NCBI GenBank assembly: GCA_902386205.1
Contig: CABMIH010000080.1
Location: forward strand, 1 to 55,849
Reading direction: 5' to 3'
Source: an uncultured archaeon
GTDB taxonomy: Archaea; Halobacteriota; Methanosarcinia; Methanosarcinales; Methanoperedenaceae
Length of the DNA stretch: 55,849 nt
Shown here: piece by piece, positions 15,034-25,186 of the stretch
Layout of the letters: every line of letters starts with the position of its first letter
Position numbering within the stretch: the first letter of the stretch is position 1
The notes under the pieces: generated by a model
Seen by the model: only the letters and a program-made list of their open reading frames with translations
What the model was told of the DNA's origin: nothing
Database searches by the model: none
Translations under genes and position numbers: made by a program

Positions 15034-16518
15034 TCAATCCTTCCCAAAGAAGGTTCTCATCATCGGATGCATTTCCATCATCTGCTGGCTGGCAATGTCT
15101 TCATAGAGCCGGTACATGATACTCACGGTCAGCAACAAGCCGGTCCCGCCTGCGCCTCCCAGAGTACCAAGAAGGCTGGCGATGAATGTGAGAAGACCTA
15201 TGAATGCGCCCCCGATTACGGTCACTTTAGGAATATAGCGCTGCATTACGCGTTCAAGCGTTCCGCTGCTTCGCCTGTATCCCGGTATCTGCATGCCTGA
15301 CCTGTGAATTTTCTCGGCCACGCTCTTTGCACCCATACCTGTTGTTTCAATCCAGAAAAGTGCAAATATGATTCCACCGAATATGAGCATTACGGCATCA
15401 GTTGTTACATGAAGAAGAATCTGCCAGAGCGGCGGAGCTGCAACTCCCAGGCTTGTGAATTTGGATGAGACAAGGGAAGGGATCCAGTCATTCGGGCTGT
15501 TGATCGGGGAAAGATAATACATGAGGCCGTTTACCGGCGTAGCCTGTTTATATTCTCCAAATATCGTGATGCCCCGGCTTGAAAGAATAAGCCCGATCAT
15601 CTGGATATTTGCCTGCAATGCTCTTACAAGGATCATTGGAAGAACGCTTGCATAGATAAGTTTCACTGGAAACCTGCCGCGAGCGCCTCTTACCGCAGCA
15701 TGGGCAAGCGGTATCTCTATACGTGTGCTTTCAACATACACTACCATGAGATAGATCATCACGGTGCTCAGAAGTGCCAGTATGCCGCCTTTCACAAGCA
15801 GGAAGAGCATGCCATCGCCCGATAGAATATAATCCAGGCCAATATTTGACGAAGGACTGGCGATATAAATCCACTTCGGGATCAATCCTATCGGGAAACC
15901 GGTCTCGTCTATTTTCCAGTTAAAGATACCTGTGACTATCTGCTGGGACACGCCTGCAATAATGAATAATCCTACACCCGAACCTATGCCCCACTTTGAG
16001 ACAACCTCGTCCATATAAAGTATCAGTATGCCTCCAATGCATATCTGGATGAACAACAACAAAGTTATCATACTTACATCTACGCCAAGCTGTGCAGCAA
16101 GTCCTGCATCAGGGCGCATATAGCCCCCGAGGATCTGCGGCAGGGCTTCAAGGACCACCATCACAAATACGAGGAGCTTCTGCAGTCCCTGGAAAATCGC
16201 CTGTTGATGCGGGTCGGTAAGATCCATTTTAATAACACTTGCACCCACAAGCAACTGCAATACTATGGATGCCGTTACAATCGGTCCAATTCCCAGGACC
16301 ATGAGCGAACCTGAAGCACCTGCAAAGAATGCCCTGTATAATTCAAAAAGATCGATCGAGTTCTTATCGAGCCCGAACAAAGGAATGTTCGCCAGGGCAA
16401 AATACAGTACAAGAATACCTAATGTCCATCCAAGCTTTTTCTTGAAATGGACATGGCCTTCAGGATGCGATACTGCTGGCAGGCGTTTCAATAGGGGTGC
16501 AAGACTTTCAAAAACCAT
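15034..16518 (-). CDS. secY: Preprotein translocase subunit SecY
   Basis: 494 residues with about ten hydrophobic segments, the channel-forming subunit of the Sec translocon in the cytoplasmic membrane. The N-terminal HFKKKLGWTLGILVLYF, the plug-region GPIVTASIVLQLL and the cytoplasmic-loop PGYRRSSGTLERVMQRYIP are typical of the archaeal SecY/Sec61-alpha group. It is the last gene of the spc operon here, 5 bases after L15. In many other archaea adenylate kinase and further ribosomal genes follow; here the operon ends. Confidence 0.93.
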   Translation of the reverse strand: MVFESLAPLLKRLPAVSHPEGHVHFKKKLGWTLGILVLYFALANIPLFGLDKNSIDLFELYRAFFAGASGSLMVLGIGPIVTASIVLQLLVGASVIKMDLTDPHQQAIFQGLQKLLVFVMVVLEALPQILGGYMRPDAGLAAQLGVDVSMITLLLFIQICIGGILILYMDEVVSKWGIGSGVGLFIIAGVSQQIVTGIFNWKIDETGFPIGLIPKWIYIASPSSNIGLDYILSGDGMLFLLVKGGILALLSTVMIYLMVVYVESTRIEIPLAHAAVRGARGRFPVKLIYASVLPMILVRALQANIQMIGLILSSRGITIFGEYKQATPVNGLMYYLSPINSPNDWIPSLVSSKFTSLGVAAPPLWQILLHVTTDAVMLIFGGIIFALFWIETTGMGAKSVAEKIHRSGMQIPGYRRSSGTLERVMQRYIPKVTVIGGAFIGLLTFIASLLGTLGGAGGTGLLLTVSIMYRLYEDIASQQMMEMHPMMRTFFGKD

Positions 16519-16523
16519 GTTCT

Positions 16524-16976
16524 TTACTCAGGCGCCTTTGTTTTTTCTGATAACACTGTTGCATTTCCGGAAGCTTCCTCAATCTTCTGTTTCGCTGTCT
16601 CGGAAAACTCACTTGCCGTAATAAAGAGGGATTTTGTTACTTTCCCGTTACCAAGCACCTTTTCAATACCGATGTTTGCAAGATCGATATAGAACGCATC
16701 CCCTTTCTTTTCAGCTAAGCCTTCGGCTGCTAATTGTTCGATCGCTTCATCGATCTCTCCAATATTAACGATAACCTTATCTTTTACTGCTGAAAGAGGC
16801 CTCTTGAACCCATGTTTTCCAAAGTAGAGGCCACGCTGCATGGACCTTACAAAATGATGCTTGCATGTTCCTGCATTCCCGCGCCCGCCGCGGCTTCCAC
16901 CACCTCTTCTATTCTTGTGTGTACCGCCGCCGCATGTTCTTGACCCTCTGAATTTCTTGGTTTTTTGTTTGCTCAT
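16524..16976 (-). CDS. rpl15: Ribosomal protein L15 (uL15)
   Basis: 150 residues. The glycine- and arginine-rich start ([20 protein letters not shown]) contacts 23S rRNA, and the C-terminal half is the globular L15/L27e domain. A GAGGT site precedes ATG 16976. It lies between L30 and secY as in the archaeal spc operon. Confidence 0.93.
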   Translation of the reverse strand: MSKQKTKKFRGSRTCGGGTHKNRRGGGSRGGRGNAGTCKHHFVRSMQRGLYFGKHGFKRPLSAVKDKVIVNIGEIDEAIEQLAAEGLAEKKGDAFYIDLANIGIEKVLGNGKVTKSLFITASEFSETAKQKIEEASGNATVLSEKTKAPE

Positions 16977-16981
16977 AATAA

Positions 16982-17443
16982 TTACCTCATCTTTTTCAGC
17001 AATGCATTTATCTCTTCTCCATGAAACCCGAGGTCTCCTCCCTCAAGGAATGTCCTTTTGGTACCCTTGAGACCTTTTCTTGCCGGATGCAGCCTGAAAA
17101 CGGGCTTTAGTTTTGGAACATCATCTATCGAAGCTTTTCCTTCACATATTGCTTTAGCAAGTTCATCAAATGATTTGAATTTCGTGTTCTTGCTGAGGTA
17201 TTCTTCGGTCAGTGATTTTTGACCTTCCAGTTTCCCCCTGTTCTCTAACATCTCCGCAAGGGTTTCGTGACTTATAGTACCCCATGCAATGTAATCTTTT
17301 GCCTTCTGGATCATGCCCCTATAATTTGGCGTTTCAGGAAGGAGCACACAGTGATTTATCCTGTCAAGCTGCATCATGCTCAATGTATCCTTGATATCCC
17401 GTCTTGTTTTCACTCCTCCCCTGAGTCGGACTGCTGCGTACAT
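16982..17443 (-). CDS. rpl30: Ribosomal protein L30 (uL30), long archaeal form
   Basis: 153 residues, the archaeal/eukaryotic L7-like length rather than the 60 residues of bacteria. [21 protein letters not shown] and [19 protein letters not shown] are family signatures. An AAGGTGA site overlaps the end of the S5 gene. It binds the 5S rRNA region of the large subunit. Confidence 0.93.
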   Translation of the reverse strand: MYAAVRLRGGVKTRRDIKDTLSMMQLDRINHCVLLPETPNYRGMIQKAKDYIAWGTISHETLAEMLENRGKLEGQKSLTEEYLSKNTKFKSFDELAKAICEGKASIDDVPKLKPVFRLHPARKGLKGTKRTFLEGGDLGFHGEEINALLKKMR

Positions 17444-18067
17444 TTATTTCACCTTCACAGTAGTTGTATTCATGAGCGCATTAAAAGTCGCCTTTGCAAA
17501 ATTAAGGGTTGTTCTTGTTTCGCCCTCGGCTCTTGCCCATACGTCTTTTATACCCGCTATTTCAAGAACTTTTTTAGCAGTTCCGCCTGAAGCCAGGCCA
17601 AGCCCTCTCGGGGCAGGTTTGAGATTTACCGTCACGCTTCCCGCTTTTCCTTTTACTTCAAAAGGCACGGTATGTCCGAGACCGCAGCCGCATTCCCACG
17701 AACCGCAACCTCTTTTGATACCGATGATATTCATTTTGGCATTGTCGATGGCTTTTTTTATTGCGATTCCAACCTGGACATCCTTACCTTCTCCAAGGCC
17801 AATAAAACCATCTCCATTGCCTACTATTACAGTTGCCCTGAATTTCACTCTTCTACCCGAGTCCGTCATTCTCTGCACCATGTTTATATCCAGGACTTCA
17901 TCCCGTATTTCAGGAATTAACGCATCCACGATCTTAGATTCCCTTATCGGCAGTCCTGATCCGATGGCTTCGCCCATGCTGGTCACCTGCCCTTCCTTGA
18001 CAAGCTTACCCAATCTGGTCACGGGAATCCATTCAACTTGCTCTTCTTCAAATCCTCTATCTCTCAT
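17444..18067 (-). CDS. rps5: Ribosomal protein S5 (uS5)
   Basis: 207 residues from ATG 18067; a GTG at 18076 is also in frame, but the AGGTGA site lies between the two and fits the ATG. The N-terminal double-stranded RNA-binding part contains [21 protein letters not shown] and the C-terminal part the conserved [15 protein letters not shown]. The L18 stop codon (TGA) is inside the ribosome-binding site. S5 is involved in decoding accuracy in the small subunit. Confidence 0.93.
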   Translation of the reverse strand: MRDRGFEEEQVEWIPVTRLGKLVKEGQVTSMGEAIGSGLPIRESKIVDALIPEIRDEVLDINMVQRMTDSGRRVKFRATVIVGNGDGFIGLGEGKDVQVGIAIKKAIDNAKMNIIGIKRGCGSWECGCGLGHTVPFEVKGKAGSVTVNLKPAPRGLGLASGGTAKKVLEIAGIKDVWARAEGETRTTLNFAKATFNALMNTTTVKVK

Positions 18068-18072
18068 ATTAG

Positions 18073-18591
18073 TCACCTAAACTCGCTCTGAATCTTTTGC
18101 TTTACTGCCTCAAATTGTTCAGATATATTAGTTTTTTTGTACTTGTCTATATGTTTGCCCTTAATCCTTTCATCTGGAGGGAATATCTCTGGATTATGAG
18201 GGATATCAAGACCTGAATCCACTGCTCCTTTCATGGCTGCGAATATACGCCCGCCTTTTGTGGCCTCGTACAGCCCCATGTCCAGTATTGCTTCGCTCAG
18301 ACCATTTTTCTTTGCACGGTAGCCGAGTAACAATCCTGCCAGGTAAGCTGCCGGCAGGTTCCCGGTCCCGCCTGTATAACCGTATTTTTTTAATTCAACC
18401 GTATTCGCTGAAACAAGGGTGGTATCCCCTTCCTTTATGGGCATGACAAGCTGGATATTTGTATGATTTATGCTTTTCCTTACCACAAATCTGGGTTTCC
18501 TTGATATGAGCATTTGCTTTCTTGCCCTGTAATCTGTTTTACCGATGCGTGCCCGTCGGAACTTCACCCTGTATCTTGAGTCTGTCGCCAT
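18073..18591 (-). CDS. rpl18: Ribosomal protein L18 (uL18)
   Basis: 172 residues of the archaeal L18/L5e type that binds 5S r[23 protein letters not shown] near the start and the [18 protein letters not shown] block are diagnostic. Lies in the conserved order L19e-L18-S5, with a GGAGG site before the ATG. Confidence 0.92.
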   Translation of the reverse strand: MATDSRYRVKFRRARIGKTDYRARKQMLISRKPRFVVRKSINHTNIQLVMPIKEGDTTLVSANTVELKKYGYTGGTGNLPAAYLAGLLLGYRAKKNGLSEAILDMGLYEATKGGRIFAAMKGAVDSGLDIPHNPEIFPPDERIKGKHIDKYKKTNISEQFEAVKQKIQSEFR

Positions 18592-18594
18592 GAT

Positions 18595-19047
18595 CTATGC
18601 CTCCTTGCCTTTCTGCTGCTCTATGTGAGCATCCAGATGCGCTCTGCTCCTGTATTCTCCGCCTTTTGCCTTGCTGTATAGTTTCCTGTACATTGATGCG
18701 TCAATTGTATTATTATCCCTGAGTTCCTTGAGCCTGCTTCGAAGCGCCCGGATTTTCTTCATCCACTGTTCTTTCTTAGGCCTTCTTGCACCTTTTGCAC
18801 CGCTGCGTGAGCCATGTCCTTTCCTGTGACCGTATGCACGGGTCTCATCGACTTTCCGCGCCCGACCCCTGCTGACTCCTTTGATATCTCTTTTTCCGAC
18901 TTTGCCTTCTTCAATCAGCTTGCGGATGTCTTCACGCGTTAAAGCCGCTGCGATGTCTTTGGAAGCTTCGGGATTGAGCCATACCCTGTTAACTCCGATA
19001 TCCATAATTTCTGCGGCCAGTCGCCTCTGGTTTGCCAGGTCTGTCAT
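18595..19047 (-). CDS. rpl19e: Ribosomal protein L19e (eL19)
   Basis: 150 residues, an archaeal/eukaryotic large-subunit protein absent from bacteria. Begins [20 protein letters not shown] and contains the basic [19 protein letters not shown] segment. The L32e stop codon lies inside its GGAGGGAGTGA site. Confidence 0.93.
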   Translation of the reverse strand: MTDLANQRRLAAEIMDIGVNRVWLNPEASKDIAAALTREDIRKLIEEGKVGKRDIKGVSRGRARKVDETRAYGHRKGHGSRSGAKGARRPKKEQWMKKIRALRSRLKELRDNNTIDASMYRKLYSKAKGGEYRSRAHLDAHIEQQKGKEA

Positions 19048-19048
19048 T

Positions 19049-19528
19049 TCACTCCCTCCTTGCAGGATTCAATATCTTCAATCCTGACTCAGCCGCCTTT
19101 TTTTCGATCATGGCACGTTTTCTAATGCCCACAGTATGAGCGATCCTTGCGGCCTGCCTGTCAGATTTCAGCGGTTCAAGGTCTTTTAGGTTATTCACAA
19201 TGACTTCTTCAAATCCGGAAGGATGAAGTCCTTTTACCAGCGCCGGACTTCCATATCCAGCTTCTACCAGCGGACACTTTCCTTTTACCGCATACCGTGT
19301 TTTGTTATGAATGCCATCAGGTTTTCTCCAGTAATCTGCAAGCTTCTTTTTCTTATGGGAATCGGTCTGCTTGAAAACCGGTTTTTTACTTTTTTGCTTC
19401 TTCCTGACATCAAGAAGTCTCTTTGTTTCATCATCGAGAGTTATGGTTATGGACGGAACTTCCATTTTTTCTGCATTTCCTTCTTCATTCACAACTTCAT
19501 CGGGTTTTTTAACTTCTTCCTCGTTCAT
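19049..19528 (-). CDS. rpl32e: Ribosomal protein L32e (eL32) with acidic N-terminal extension
   Basis: 159 residues from ATG 19528, chosen over GTG 19537 because the GGTGA site lies between them. The first 35 residues are Glu-rich and not part of the family core; the core has [19 protein letters not shown] and [19 protein letters not shown]. The L6 stop codon (TGA) forms part of the ribosome-binding site. Archaeal/eukaryotic-specific large-subunit protein. Confidence 0.92.
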   Translation of the reverse strand: MNEEEVKKPDEVVNEEGNAEKMEVPSITITLDDETKRLLDVRKKQKSKKPVFKQTDSHKKKKLADYWRKPDGIHNKTRYAVKGKCPLVEAGYGSPALVKGLHPSGFEEVIVNNLKDLEPLKSDRQAARIAHTVGIRKRAMIEKKAAESGLKILNPARRE

Positions 19529-19533
19529 GTTTT

Positions 19534-20064
19534 TCACCGTCCTTGGCGTTCCACCAGATAAACTCCATCCTGGAATACTCTCGGATCGAATCTTCTGATT
19601 TTGGTTGCCTGCTGGATGTTAGCGACTGTCTGTCCCACATCCTCTTTGTTTATTCCGTTAATAATAACCTGATCACCCTTTATTGCGACCTTTGTATTAC
19701 CCCGGATACTGGCTTTTCTTGATTTCTTTTCACCAAGGAAATTGCCGATCATTACCTGGCTTCCTTCTGTTTTTAATTGTATCGGGAAATGCGAATACAC
19801 TATTTTCATCTTGTATTCGAATCCCTTGGCCACGCCTGTGATCATGTTCTTCAAATGGGACTCAAAAGTACCAAGCATAGCGAGTTGTTCTTTTCTTGGT
19901 TCTTTAGCCTCGACAATAACTTGCGAATCTGATTTCTGTATTGTGATTCCCGGATACCAGAGTTCTCTCTGGAGCTGCCCGAGGGGGCCCGATACTGATA
20001 CTGTTATATTATTGATCGAGATGTTCACACCCTGAGGGATTTCTATTGTTCTCTTGGTTTCCAT
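19534..20064 (-). CDS. rpl6: Ribosomal protein L6 (uL6)
   Basis: 176 residues from ATG 20064. An in-frame GTG at 20073 precedes it, but AGGTGA at the S8 stop is correctly spaced for the ATG. Conserved blocks are IEIPQGVNISINN, ITGVAKGFEYKMKIVYSHFP and the C-terminal RRFDPRVFQDGVYLV. L6 sits near the sarcin-ricin loop of the large subunit. Confidence 0.93.
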   Translation of the reverse strand: METKRTIEIPQGVNISINNITVSVSGPLGQLQRELWYPGITIQKSDSQVIVEAKEPRKEQLAMLGTFESHLKNMITGVAKGFEYKMKIVYSHFPIQLKTEGSQVMIGNFLGEKKSRKASIRGNTKVAIKGDQVIINGINKEDVGQTVANIQQATKIRRFDPRVFQDGVYLVERQGR

Positions 20065-20073
20065 AACATTCAC

Positions 20074-20463
20074 CTAATAAACATACGCGAGTAATTGCCC
20101 GCCAATACCATTCTCTCTGGCTTCGTAATGGGTCATAACGCCATCAGGCGTGGTTATGATGATCGATCCGAAGCCTCTGGCCGGCAGGAAACGTTTTTCC
20201 CATTTCTCGAATTCAACGTTCTTGACCGCATGCCGCGGCCGGATTACTCCGCATTTGTTGATCTTTCCTTTAAGCTGTACCTTGAACAGGCCGGATTTCC
20301 CATCGTCGATAAATTCAAAATCCCCGATGTATCCGTCATCCTTCATGACCTTAAGCACACTTCCTATAAGTTTTGAAGCTGGGCTGATCGTGCATTCCGG
20401 TTTGCCTGTACTTTCTGCATTTTTTATTGTTGATAGTGCATCTGCAAGTGGATCTAATAACAT
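20074..20463 (-). CDS. rps8: Ribosomal protein S8 (uS8)
   Basis: 129 residues from ATG 20463; the in-frame GTG 20472 is part of the AGGTGA site itself. [14 protein letters not shown] at the start and the C-terminal [20 protein letters not shown] are typical. S8 binds 16S rRNA early in small-subunit assembly and in bacteria represses the spc operon. Here the S14 stop TAG is embedded in the ribosome-binding site. Confidence 0.93.
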   Translation of the reverse strand: MLLDPLADALSTIKNAESTGKPECTISPASKLIGSVLKVMKDDGYIGDFEFIDDGKSGLFKVQLKGKINKCGVIRPRHAVKNVEFEKWEKRFLPARGFGSIIITTPDGVMTHYEARENGIGGQLLAYVY

Positions 20464-20472
20464 TAAAATCAC

Positions 20473-20625
20473 CTATGTATATTTCTCAAAGCCCATGTTA
20501 TATGCTGTTTCGCGGAAACACTGCCTGCAAAGATATATGCCGTACTTTCTAACAAGTCCCTGTTTCCTGCCGCAGCGCTTGCAGACATTTGCGCCCCTTC
20601 CGAATTTCTTATTGCTTCTTTCCAT
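20473..20625 (-). CDS. rps14: Ribosomal protein S14 type Z (uS14)
   Basis: 50 residues, read directly from ATG 20625 to TAG 20473. It has the zinc-binding [19 protein letters not shown] and CRQCF cysteines of the zinc-type S14. The gene is preceded by GGAGGT at the end of L5, whose stop is 20626. Its position between L5 and S8 is invariant in this operon. Confidence 0.93.
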   Translation of the reverse strand: MERSNKKFGRGANVCKRCGRKQGLVRKYGIYLCRQCFRETAYNMGFEKYT

Positions 20626-21132
20626 CTAAATAACCTCCGCACCGTACTTACTTTTAACAAAAGAGATCGCATCATCCTTTGTCAACCTGTGGCTATGCGG
20701 GATTTTATGTTTCTCGGTTTTCCGCTTGTTAATCCTGTATCCGGGTCTTTTCAATGCCACGCTAACGTCCATCCCGTAGATTCCTATCGAGGGGTCGTAT
20801 TTCATTCCCGGGAAATCTGTATGTTCTTCAATACCGAATGAAAAATTACCATCGTTATCGAACTGGGAGGCGTTCAGTTTATTCTCTGTGATCTTTAATG
20901 CAGTCTTAAGGAAGTCCTCAGCTTTGCTCCCCCTCAAGGTCACTTTGCATCCTATAGGTTCTTTTTTCTTTATTGAGAATGCCGGAACTGTCTTCTTTGC
21001 CATTGCACGCACGGTTTTTTGCTTGACTATCGTCCCGAGCAATTTTTCCGCGTTCGTCAATCGTTCGCCGCTTTCTCCGGTGCCGATATGAACAGTGATT
21101 TTATCGATTGAAGGAGTTCTCATCTGGTTCAT
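20626..21132 (-). CDS. rpl5: Ribosomal protein L5 (uL5)
   Basis: 168 residues. Binds 5S rRNA and contacts the P-site tRNA. Conserved stretches are [39 protein letters not shown] and [17 protein letters not shown]. An AAGGTGA site overlaps the end of the S4e gene. A second in-frame ATG three codons later is also possible. Confidence 0.93.
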   Translation of the reverse strand: MNQMRTPSIDKITVHIGTGESGERLTNAEKLLGTIVKQKTVRAMAKKTVPAFSIKKKEPIGCKVTLRGSKAEDFLKTALKITENKLNASQFDNDGNFSFGIEEHTDFPGMKYDPSIGIYGMDVSVALKRPGYRINKRKTEKHKIPHSHRLTKDDAISFVKSKYGAEVI

Positions 21133-21825
21133 TTAGATCACCTTGATTTCAGGCGTTGTTTCACCTATCACGTATACGTAATCTTCGATGGTCTCGAAAT
21201 CCTTTTCATTGGTCAATACTACCATGTTAGTCCCTGAGCCCCTGACCTTCCGGATCTGTTTTATCTTCCCGATCTCTCCGGAATGTTCTCCTCCAACGAT
21301 CAGGGCGAGGTTTCCGGTTTTATACCCTATATGCTTTGTGATCTTCCTGTCTGGTAAAGAAAGCAAGACAGTATCAAATGTTTTATAATCATTGGATGCG
21401 AGAATATTATTCCCGTCGTGAAGATTGAGCTGTATGGCTCCCTTTCTGACTACGGTTTTATTGTCTATCCTGCACAACTTGGTTGCGCCCGGATTTTCCT
21501 TATACAGCTTGAACCTGTTGTTGGTATCAAAAAGAACACGGTAATATTCGTTAAGCGCAGGAAGTGATACTATGTCAAAAAGCCCCGTTATATATTTATA
21601 ATCCTTTCTGGCAACCCCATCTATGAATACGTTACCCTCGTTGATTATCCTTTTGGCTTCCCTGCTGTTATTTGCTAATTTTAGCATGTCCCTTACTACT
21701 ACAAGTAATGGGATCCCGGTTTCCTTTGAATGCGGGCCGGCATTTGCACCAACCACCCACGCATGGGTCTTTCGTGTTATCGGCCACGATGTCGGAGATG
21801 CTACTCTTTTTTGATGTCTTCCCAT
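21133..21825 (-). CDS. rps4e: Ribosomal protein S4e (eS4)
   Basis: 230 residues, archaeal/eukaryotic-specific small-subunit protein with an S4-like RNA-binding region (NNSREAKRIINEGNVFIDG) and a C-terminal KOW-type segment (LALIVGGEHSGEIGKIK). Starts MGRHQKRVASPTSWPI directly after the L24 stop, with AGGTGA within the L24 end. Confidence 0.94.
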   Translation of the reverse strand: MGRHQKRVASPTSWPITRKTHAWVVGANAGPHSKETGIPLLVVVRDMLKLANNSREAKRIINEGNVFIDGVARKDYKYITGLFDIVSLPALNEYYRVLFDTNNRFKLYKENPGATKLCRIDNKTVVRKGAIQLNLHDGNNILASNDYKTFDTVLLSLPDRKITKHIGYKTGNLALIVGGEHSGEIGKIKQIRKVRGSGTNMVVLTNEKDFETIEDYVYVIGETTPEIKVI

Positions 21826-22167
21826 TTAATCACCTAAGCGCTTTTCATCTTTAAGTTCTAATTTGGTTATCATTACTTTCGAGGGATGGATCGGTCTTGG
21901 TACTTCAGTGCCATCTGATTTTGTCACGATAACACCATCAACCGTAATTGTCATTTTTTTAAGATTGACTTCTGAAACCTTCCCTTCTTTGTCCCTGTGG
22001 TCGCCGCGCATTACTTTAACAGTATCGCCGAGACGGACAGGCAAAGTTTTTATCCCATGTTCTTTATTAAGTTCGTCGCTCAACATGGAACCCATGAATT
22101 TATGCCTTATATGAAGCGGGGCCTGATACCTTGATTTTCTCTGTTTTCTTGGTTGTAAAGATACCAT
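21826..22167 (-). CDS. rpl24: Ribosomal protein L24 (uL24)
   Basis: 113 residues from ATG 22167; GTG 22176 in frame belongs to the TAGGTGA junction with L14. The KOW motif is seen in [20 protein letters not shown]. The protein begins [19 protein letters not shown], the archaeal L26e-like start. It nucleates large-subunit assembly. Confidence 0.92.
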   Translation of the reverse strand: MVSLQPRKQRKSRYQAPLHIRHKFMGSMLSDELNKEHGIKTLPVRLGDTVKVMRGDHRDKEGKVSEVNLKKMTITVDGVIVTKSDGTEVPRPIHPSKVMITKLELKDEKRLGD

Positions 22168-22176
22168 GATTTTCAC

Positions 22177-22575
22177 CTACACTATAATCGAAGCTGCTGA
22201 CGCTATCTTTGAGTACCGCTCCGCCGCTTCCCTGGCAACTGGTCCTTTTACTTCCGTTCCTTTTGGCACGCCTTCGTCATCGACTATCACGCAGGCATTG
22301 TCTTCAAATGAAACCCTCATACCATCAGGTCTCCTGAATTCTTTTTTCTGGCGTATGACTACAGCCTTGAATACCTGTTTTCTCATTTCTGGTGTTCCTT
22401 TCTTGACACTCACGATAAGGGTGTCTCCTACACCCCCTCTTGGATGCCTGTTCTTGACACCGCGATATTTCAGCACTGATATAACCTCAATGATACGGGC
22501 ACCCGTATTATCCGCACATTCCATTCGTGATGCCGTGTTAATAGAGCGCGGGATTTTTGCCTTCATTCCTCTCAT
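22177..22575 (-). CDS. rpl14: Ribosomal protein L14 (uL14)
   Basis: 132 residues from ATG 22575, which overlaps the S17 stop as ATGA; the GAGGTG site is 5 bases upstream. A longer in-frame reading into S17 is not needed. [20 protein letters not shown] and [20 protein letters not shown] are family signatures. L14 contacts the small subunit at an intersubunit bridge. Confidence 0.93.
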   Translation of the reverse strand: MRGMKAKIPRSINTASRMECADNTGARIIEVISVLKYRGVKNRHPRGGVGDTLIVSVKKGTPEMRKQVFKAVVIRQKKEFRRPDGMRVSFEDNACVIVDDEGVPKGTEVKGPVAREAAERYSKIASAASIIV

Positions 22576-22895
22576 TTTGACACCTCTATAACGACATACG
22601 ACTTTGTCTTGCCAAGCGGCCTGCACTCGGCAACGGTTACATTATCGCCCTCTTTTGCACTGATGCATGGGGGGTTATGAGCATGTATTTTGGTTTTCCT
22701 TTTTTCGTATCGCTCGTATTTTGCGATCTTTTTCTCAAACGTTCTCTGCACTACCACTGTTTTATCCATCTTGTCGCTGACCACGACCCCATTCAGTACC
22801 TGTCCTCTGACAGGCAGTACTCCATGGAATGGGCATTTTGGATCAGTGCATTCTTTTGTGGGGGGCTGGACATCCAGCCCGATATCACGTGACAT
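22572..22895 (-). CDS. rps17: Ribosomal protein S17 (uS17)
   Basis: 107 residues with the archaeal N-terminal extension [18 protein letters not shown], then the OB fold ([16 protein letters not shown]). A GAGGT site precedes ATG 22895. It overlaps L14 by four bases. Confidence 0.93.
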   Translation of the reverse strand: MSRDIGLDVQPPTKECTDPKCPFHGVLPVRGQVLNGVVVSDKMDKTVVVQRTFEKKIAKYERYEKRKTKIHAHNPPCISAKEGDNVTVAECRPLGKTKSYVVIEVSK

Positions 22896-22909
22896 TATTA
22901 ATACCTCTT

Positions 22910-23218
22910 TTATTTCCTGAATTTTTTCTTGAACTTTGTCTGGATTCTGTTTTCGGGTTGCGAGAGCAATAATCTTCCATCAACTTTGATTTTTAATGGC
23001 AAGTAACGTTTGCCATTAATTGATGAAAGTGTGAATAAGAAAGATGAACAGGATTTTGGGATATTTTTCTCCTGGCCATCATCTACTACTATTATGTTTT
23101 TTGATTCATCGACTATTCTTCCCTCTATTCCGATGAGGGATCTGTTTGCGCTGTCCACTACCTTTGTATCAAGACCTATGATCTCATGGTGTATGATATT
23201 CCAGGGTGTCAGCTTCAT
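22910..23218 (-). CDS. rnp1: Ribonuclease P protein component 1 (Rpp29/Pop4)
   Basis: 102 residues. Archaeal RNase P protein 1, which works with the RNase P RNA in tRNA 5' processing. [20 protein letters not shown] and [20 protein letters not shown] are typical of the Sm-like fold. It lies between L29 and S17, its normal place in archaeal ribosomal operons, and its start overlaps the L29 stop (ATGA). A SUI1/eIF1 gene often present between L29 and this gene is absent here. Confidence 0.9.
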   Translation of the reverse strand: MKLTPWNIIHHEIIGLDTKVVDSANRSLIGIEGRIVDESKNIIVVDDGQEKNIPKSCSSFLFTLSSINGKRYLPLKIKVDGRLLLSQPENRIQTKFKKKFRK

Positions 23219-23418
23219 TGTTCTTTTAACTCCTTCTGGATTGTTTTTATCCTTGCTATCGTTTTCCTTATCTCTTTGATCCTGCCGGGATTTTCCGGGG
23301 CTCCTCCTGCCGATGATATGGCTCTCTCATTGATGAGTTCCAGTTTGAGCTTGTCCAGTTCTTCGTGCCGTTCATTCACGTTCATGTTCCTGATTTCATC
23401 CACGCGCAGTATAGCCAT
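23215..23418 (-). CDS. rpl29: Ribosomal protein L29 (uL29)
   Basis: 67 residues, two helices. [20 protein letters not shown] and the C-terminal [17 protein letters not shown] are diagnostic. It overlaps both neighbours by four bases, so S3, L29 and Rnp1 are translationally chained. L29 sits at the peptide exit tunnel. Confidence 0.92.
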   Translation of the reverse strand: MAILRVDEIRNMNVNERHEELDKLKLELINERAISSAGGAPENPGRIKEIRKTIARIKTIQKELKEQ

Positions 23419-24317
23419 CAGTTCTCCTCCTTCTTATGGACACGAGATGCAGGATGCCAATAATCGTATCCTGCATGTTTGTGCTCCACGACATCGCCGT
23501 GCTTCCGTTCTTCGATATTGCCTGTGTGGCCTTCGGATTCCGGCTCACCTGTCGCTCTTATCTCAGGCTGTTCAGGAACTGCCTGTTCTGGTTTGACTTC
23601 AACAGGCGCTGCCGGGATTTCAACTTTTGTTTGTTTGATAACATCCGGCTTTGCCTCTACTGGTGCCTTCACAAGCTCCTCAATGCCTGCTTTTTTTGTC
23701 TCTCTGGCACTTTCGGGAGCTGCGACCTGAACGGTCTTGAACCTGCCCGGCAATTTGATTGTTGGCGGAACTATCCGCACACGGCATCCGATTATCCCGA
23801 GTTTCTTGATAGCTATGGCAAATCCTTTGTCCACGAGCTCCATCGCCGGGTTGCCTGCATGGAGCATATTGCCGGCTACGAATTTCTCGGTCCTTTTTCT
23901 CGGCCCCGTAAGCTTTCCCGCAATATCTATCTCGCATCCGAGGGCGCCTGATTCCATTATTCTCCTTAGCATGTTGTGGCCCGCTTTCCTGAAATAAAGC
24001 CCGCGTTCTATTGCGGCGGCAAGTCTTGATGCCATCATCTGTGCATTCAATTCCGGGATTTTTACCTCCTGGACATCAATCTGGGGATTATCAACATGGA
24101 AAACGGTTTCAAGGTCGCGGGTAAGTTTGTGAATGGTCTTTCCGCCTTTTCCTATGATCATGCCGGGTTTTTCTGCGAATATCGTGACCTGGGTACCCAT
24201 CGGTGTCCTGTTGATATTCATCCCGCCATAACCGGCCCTCTCTAACTGCTTTGTGAAATATTCCGCCATTTGCGCCCTGTCAAGGCCGCTTTTGACAAAT
24301 TTCCTTTCAACTCCCAT
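23418..24317 (-). CDS. rps3: Ribosomal protein S3 (uS3) with long C-terminal tail
   Basis: 299 residues. The first 210 are the KH domain ([20 protein letters not shown]) and the C-terminal S3 domain ([16 protein letters not shown]-like [16 protein letters not shown] region). The last 80 residues are a Pro/Glu/Lys-rich tail ending in a His-rich segment ([14 protein letters not shown]), longer than usual. The start shares its A with the L22 stop (TAATG). S3 forms part of the mRNA entry tunnel. Confidence 0.92.
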   Translation of the reverse strand: MGVERKFVKSGLDRAQMAEYFTKQLERAGYGGMNINRTPMGTQVTIFAEKPGMIIGKGGKTIHKLTRDLETVFHVDNPQIDVQEVKIPELNAQMMASRLAAAIERGLYFRKAGHNMLRRIMESGALGCEIDIAGKLTGPRKRTEKFVAGNMLHAGNPAMELVDKGFAIAIKKLGIIGCRVRIVPPTIKLPGRFKTVQVAAPESARETKKAGIEELVKAPVEAKPDVIKQTKVEIPAAPVEVKPEQAVPEQPEIRATGEPESEGHTGNIEERKHGDVVEHKHAGYDYWHPASRVHKKEEN

Positions 24318-24763
24318 TACTTCGCCTCCAGTATCATTTCAACACTGACAGTCTCATGGTTCTTTGGTGTGGCCCTTCCCTGCGCCCTGGGAAAAGACCC
24401 CCTGAAAGTATGGCCTTTCTTTGTGGCGATATGTGTAATCCTCATGTTTTCCTGATCAAGCCCTTTATATGTTGCATTACTCTCAAGGTTTTTCAATATC
24501 CTGAGGAATTCCCTGGCTGCTTTCTGCGGATATCTTCCGGTACACATCCCTTTCCTGTGTGGAACGTTCCTTGTGTATCTTTTGTAAGGGACAGATTTCT
24601 TCAGTTCTACGACATCTTCGAGAAATTCTCTTGCAGTGCCCAGCTTCATACCTTTTATTGCAGATGATATCTCAAAAGCATGTTTTTTTGAGATATGAAG
24701 TTCTTTTCCGATTGCTCTTGAGGTTTTTTCGGGATCGGGTTCAATTGAATAATTTAATTTCAT
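24317..24763 (-). CDS. rpl22: Ribosomal protein L22 (uL22)
   Basis: 148 residues from ATG 24763 (a GTG at 24772 is in frame but overlaps the S19 stop). [20 protein letters not shown] is the normal archaeal L22 start, and RRNVPHRKG-like [20 protein letters not shown] follows. It lines the exit tunnel of the large subunit. Confidence 0.91.
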   Translation of the reverse strand: MKLNYSIEPDPEKTSRAIGKELHISKKHAFEISSAIKGMKLGTAREFLEDVVELKKSVPYKRYTRNVPHRKGMCTGRYPQKAAREFLRILKNLESNATYKGLDQENMRITHIATKKGHTFRGSFPRAQGRATPKNHETVSVEMILEAK

Positions 24764-24768
24764 GCAAA

Positions 24769-25182
24769 TCACTTCAATGGGATGAATTTACTTGATCTCG
24801 TCGCACCAACGCCTGCTGCACCGTGGGAAACCTTCTTTCGTGTCATTACGAACTCCCCGAAATAATGGCCCAGCATCTCCGGCATTATTTCTACAGGTGT
24901 GAATTCCTTCCCGCTATGGATGGAAATTTTCATTCCAATCATCTCAGGCAGGACTACCATATCCCGCAGATGAGTCCTGATATTCGGGTCTTTGATTTTG
25001 ACTTTATGTATCAGTTTTTTATGTTCTTCCGAGAACCCGCGCTGTATAGTGCGCCGCTGCCTTGCGGGTACAAGCTGCGCGAACTCATCAAGGTTTAGCT
25101 TTTTTACTTCGTCCATTGACTTCCCGCGATATGTGAACTCGCCTTTCCTTTTGGGTAATTTTGATGATATCTTTTTTGCCAT
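24769..25182 (-). CDS. rps19: Ribosomal protein S19 (uS19)
   Basis: 137 residues. [36 protein letters not shown] and [20 protein letters not shown] are characteristic of archaeal S19. An AAGGTGA site precedes ATG 25182. It sits in the small-subunit head. Confidence 0.93.
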   Translation of the reverse strand: MAKKISSKLPKRKGEFTYRGKSMDEVKKLNLDEFAQLVPARQRRTIQRGFSEEHKKLIHKVKIKDPNIRTHLRDMVVLPEMIGMKISIHSGKEFTPVEIMPEMLGHYFGEFVMTRKKVSHGAAGVGATRSSKFIPLK

Positions 25183-25186
25183 ATTT

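Noticed and set aside
17376-18080. 234-codon ORF opposite ribosomal S5
   Set aside because: Antisense to a conserved ribosomal gene in a continuous operon; Ser/Pro-rich, as expected from an antisense frame.
20469-20675. 68-codon ORF across the S14 gene
   Set aside because: Out of frame with the zinc-type S14 coding sequence at 20473-20625, which explains the same DNA with clear cysteine motifs.
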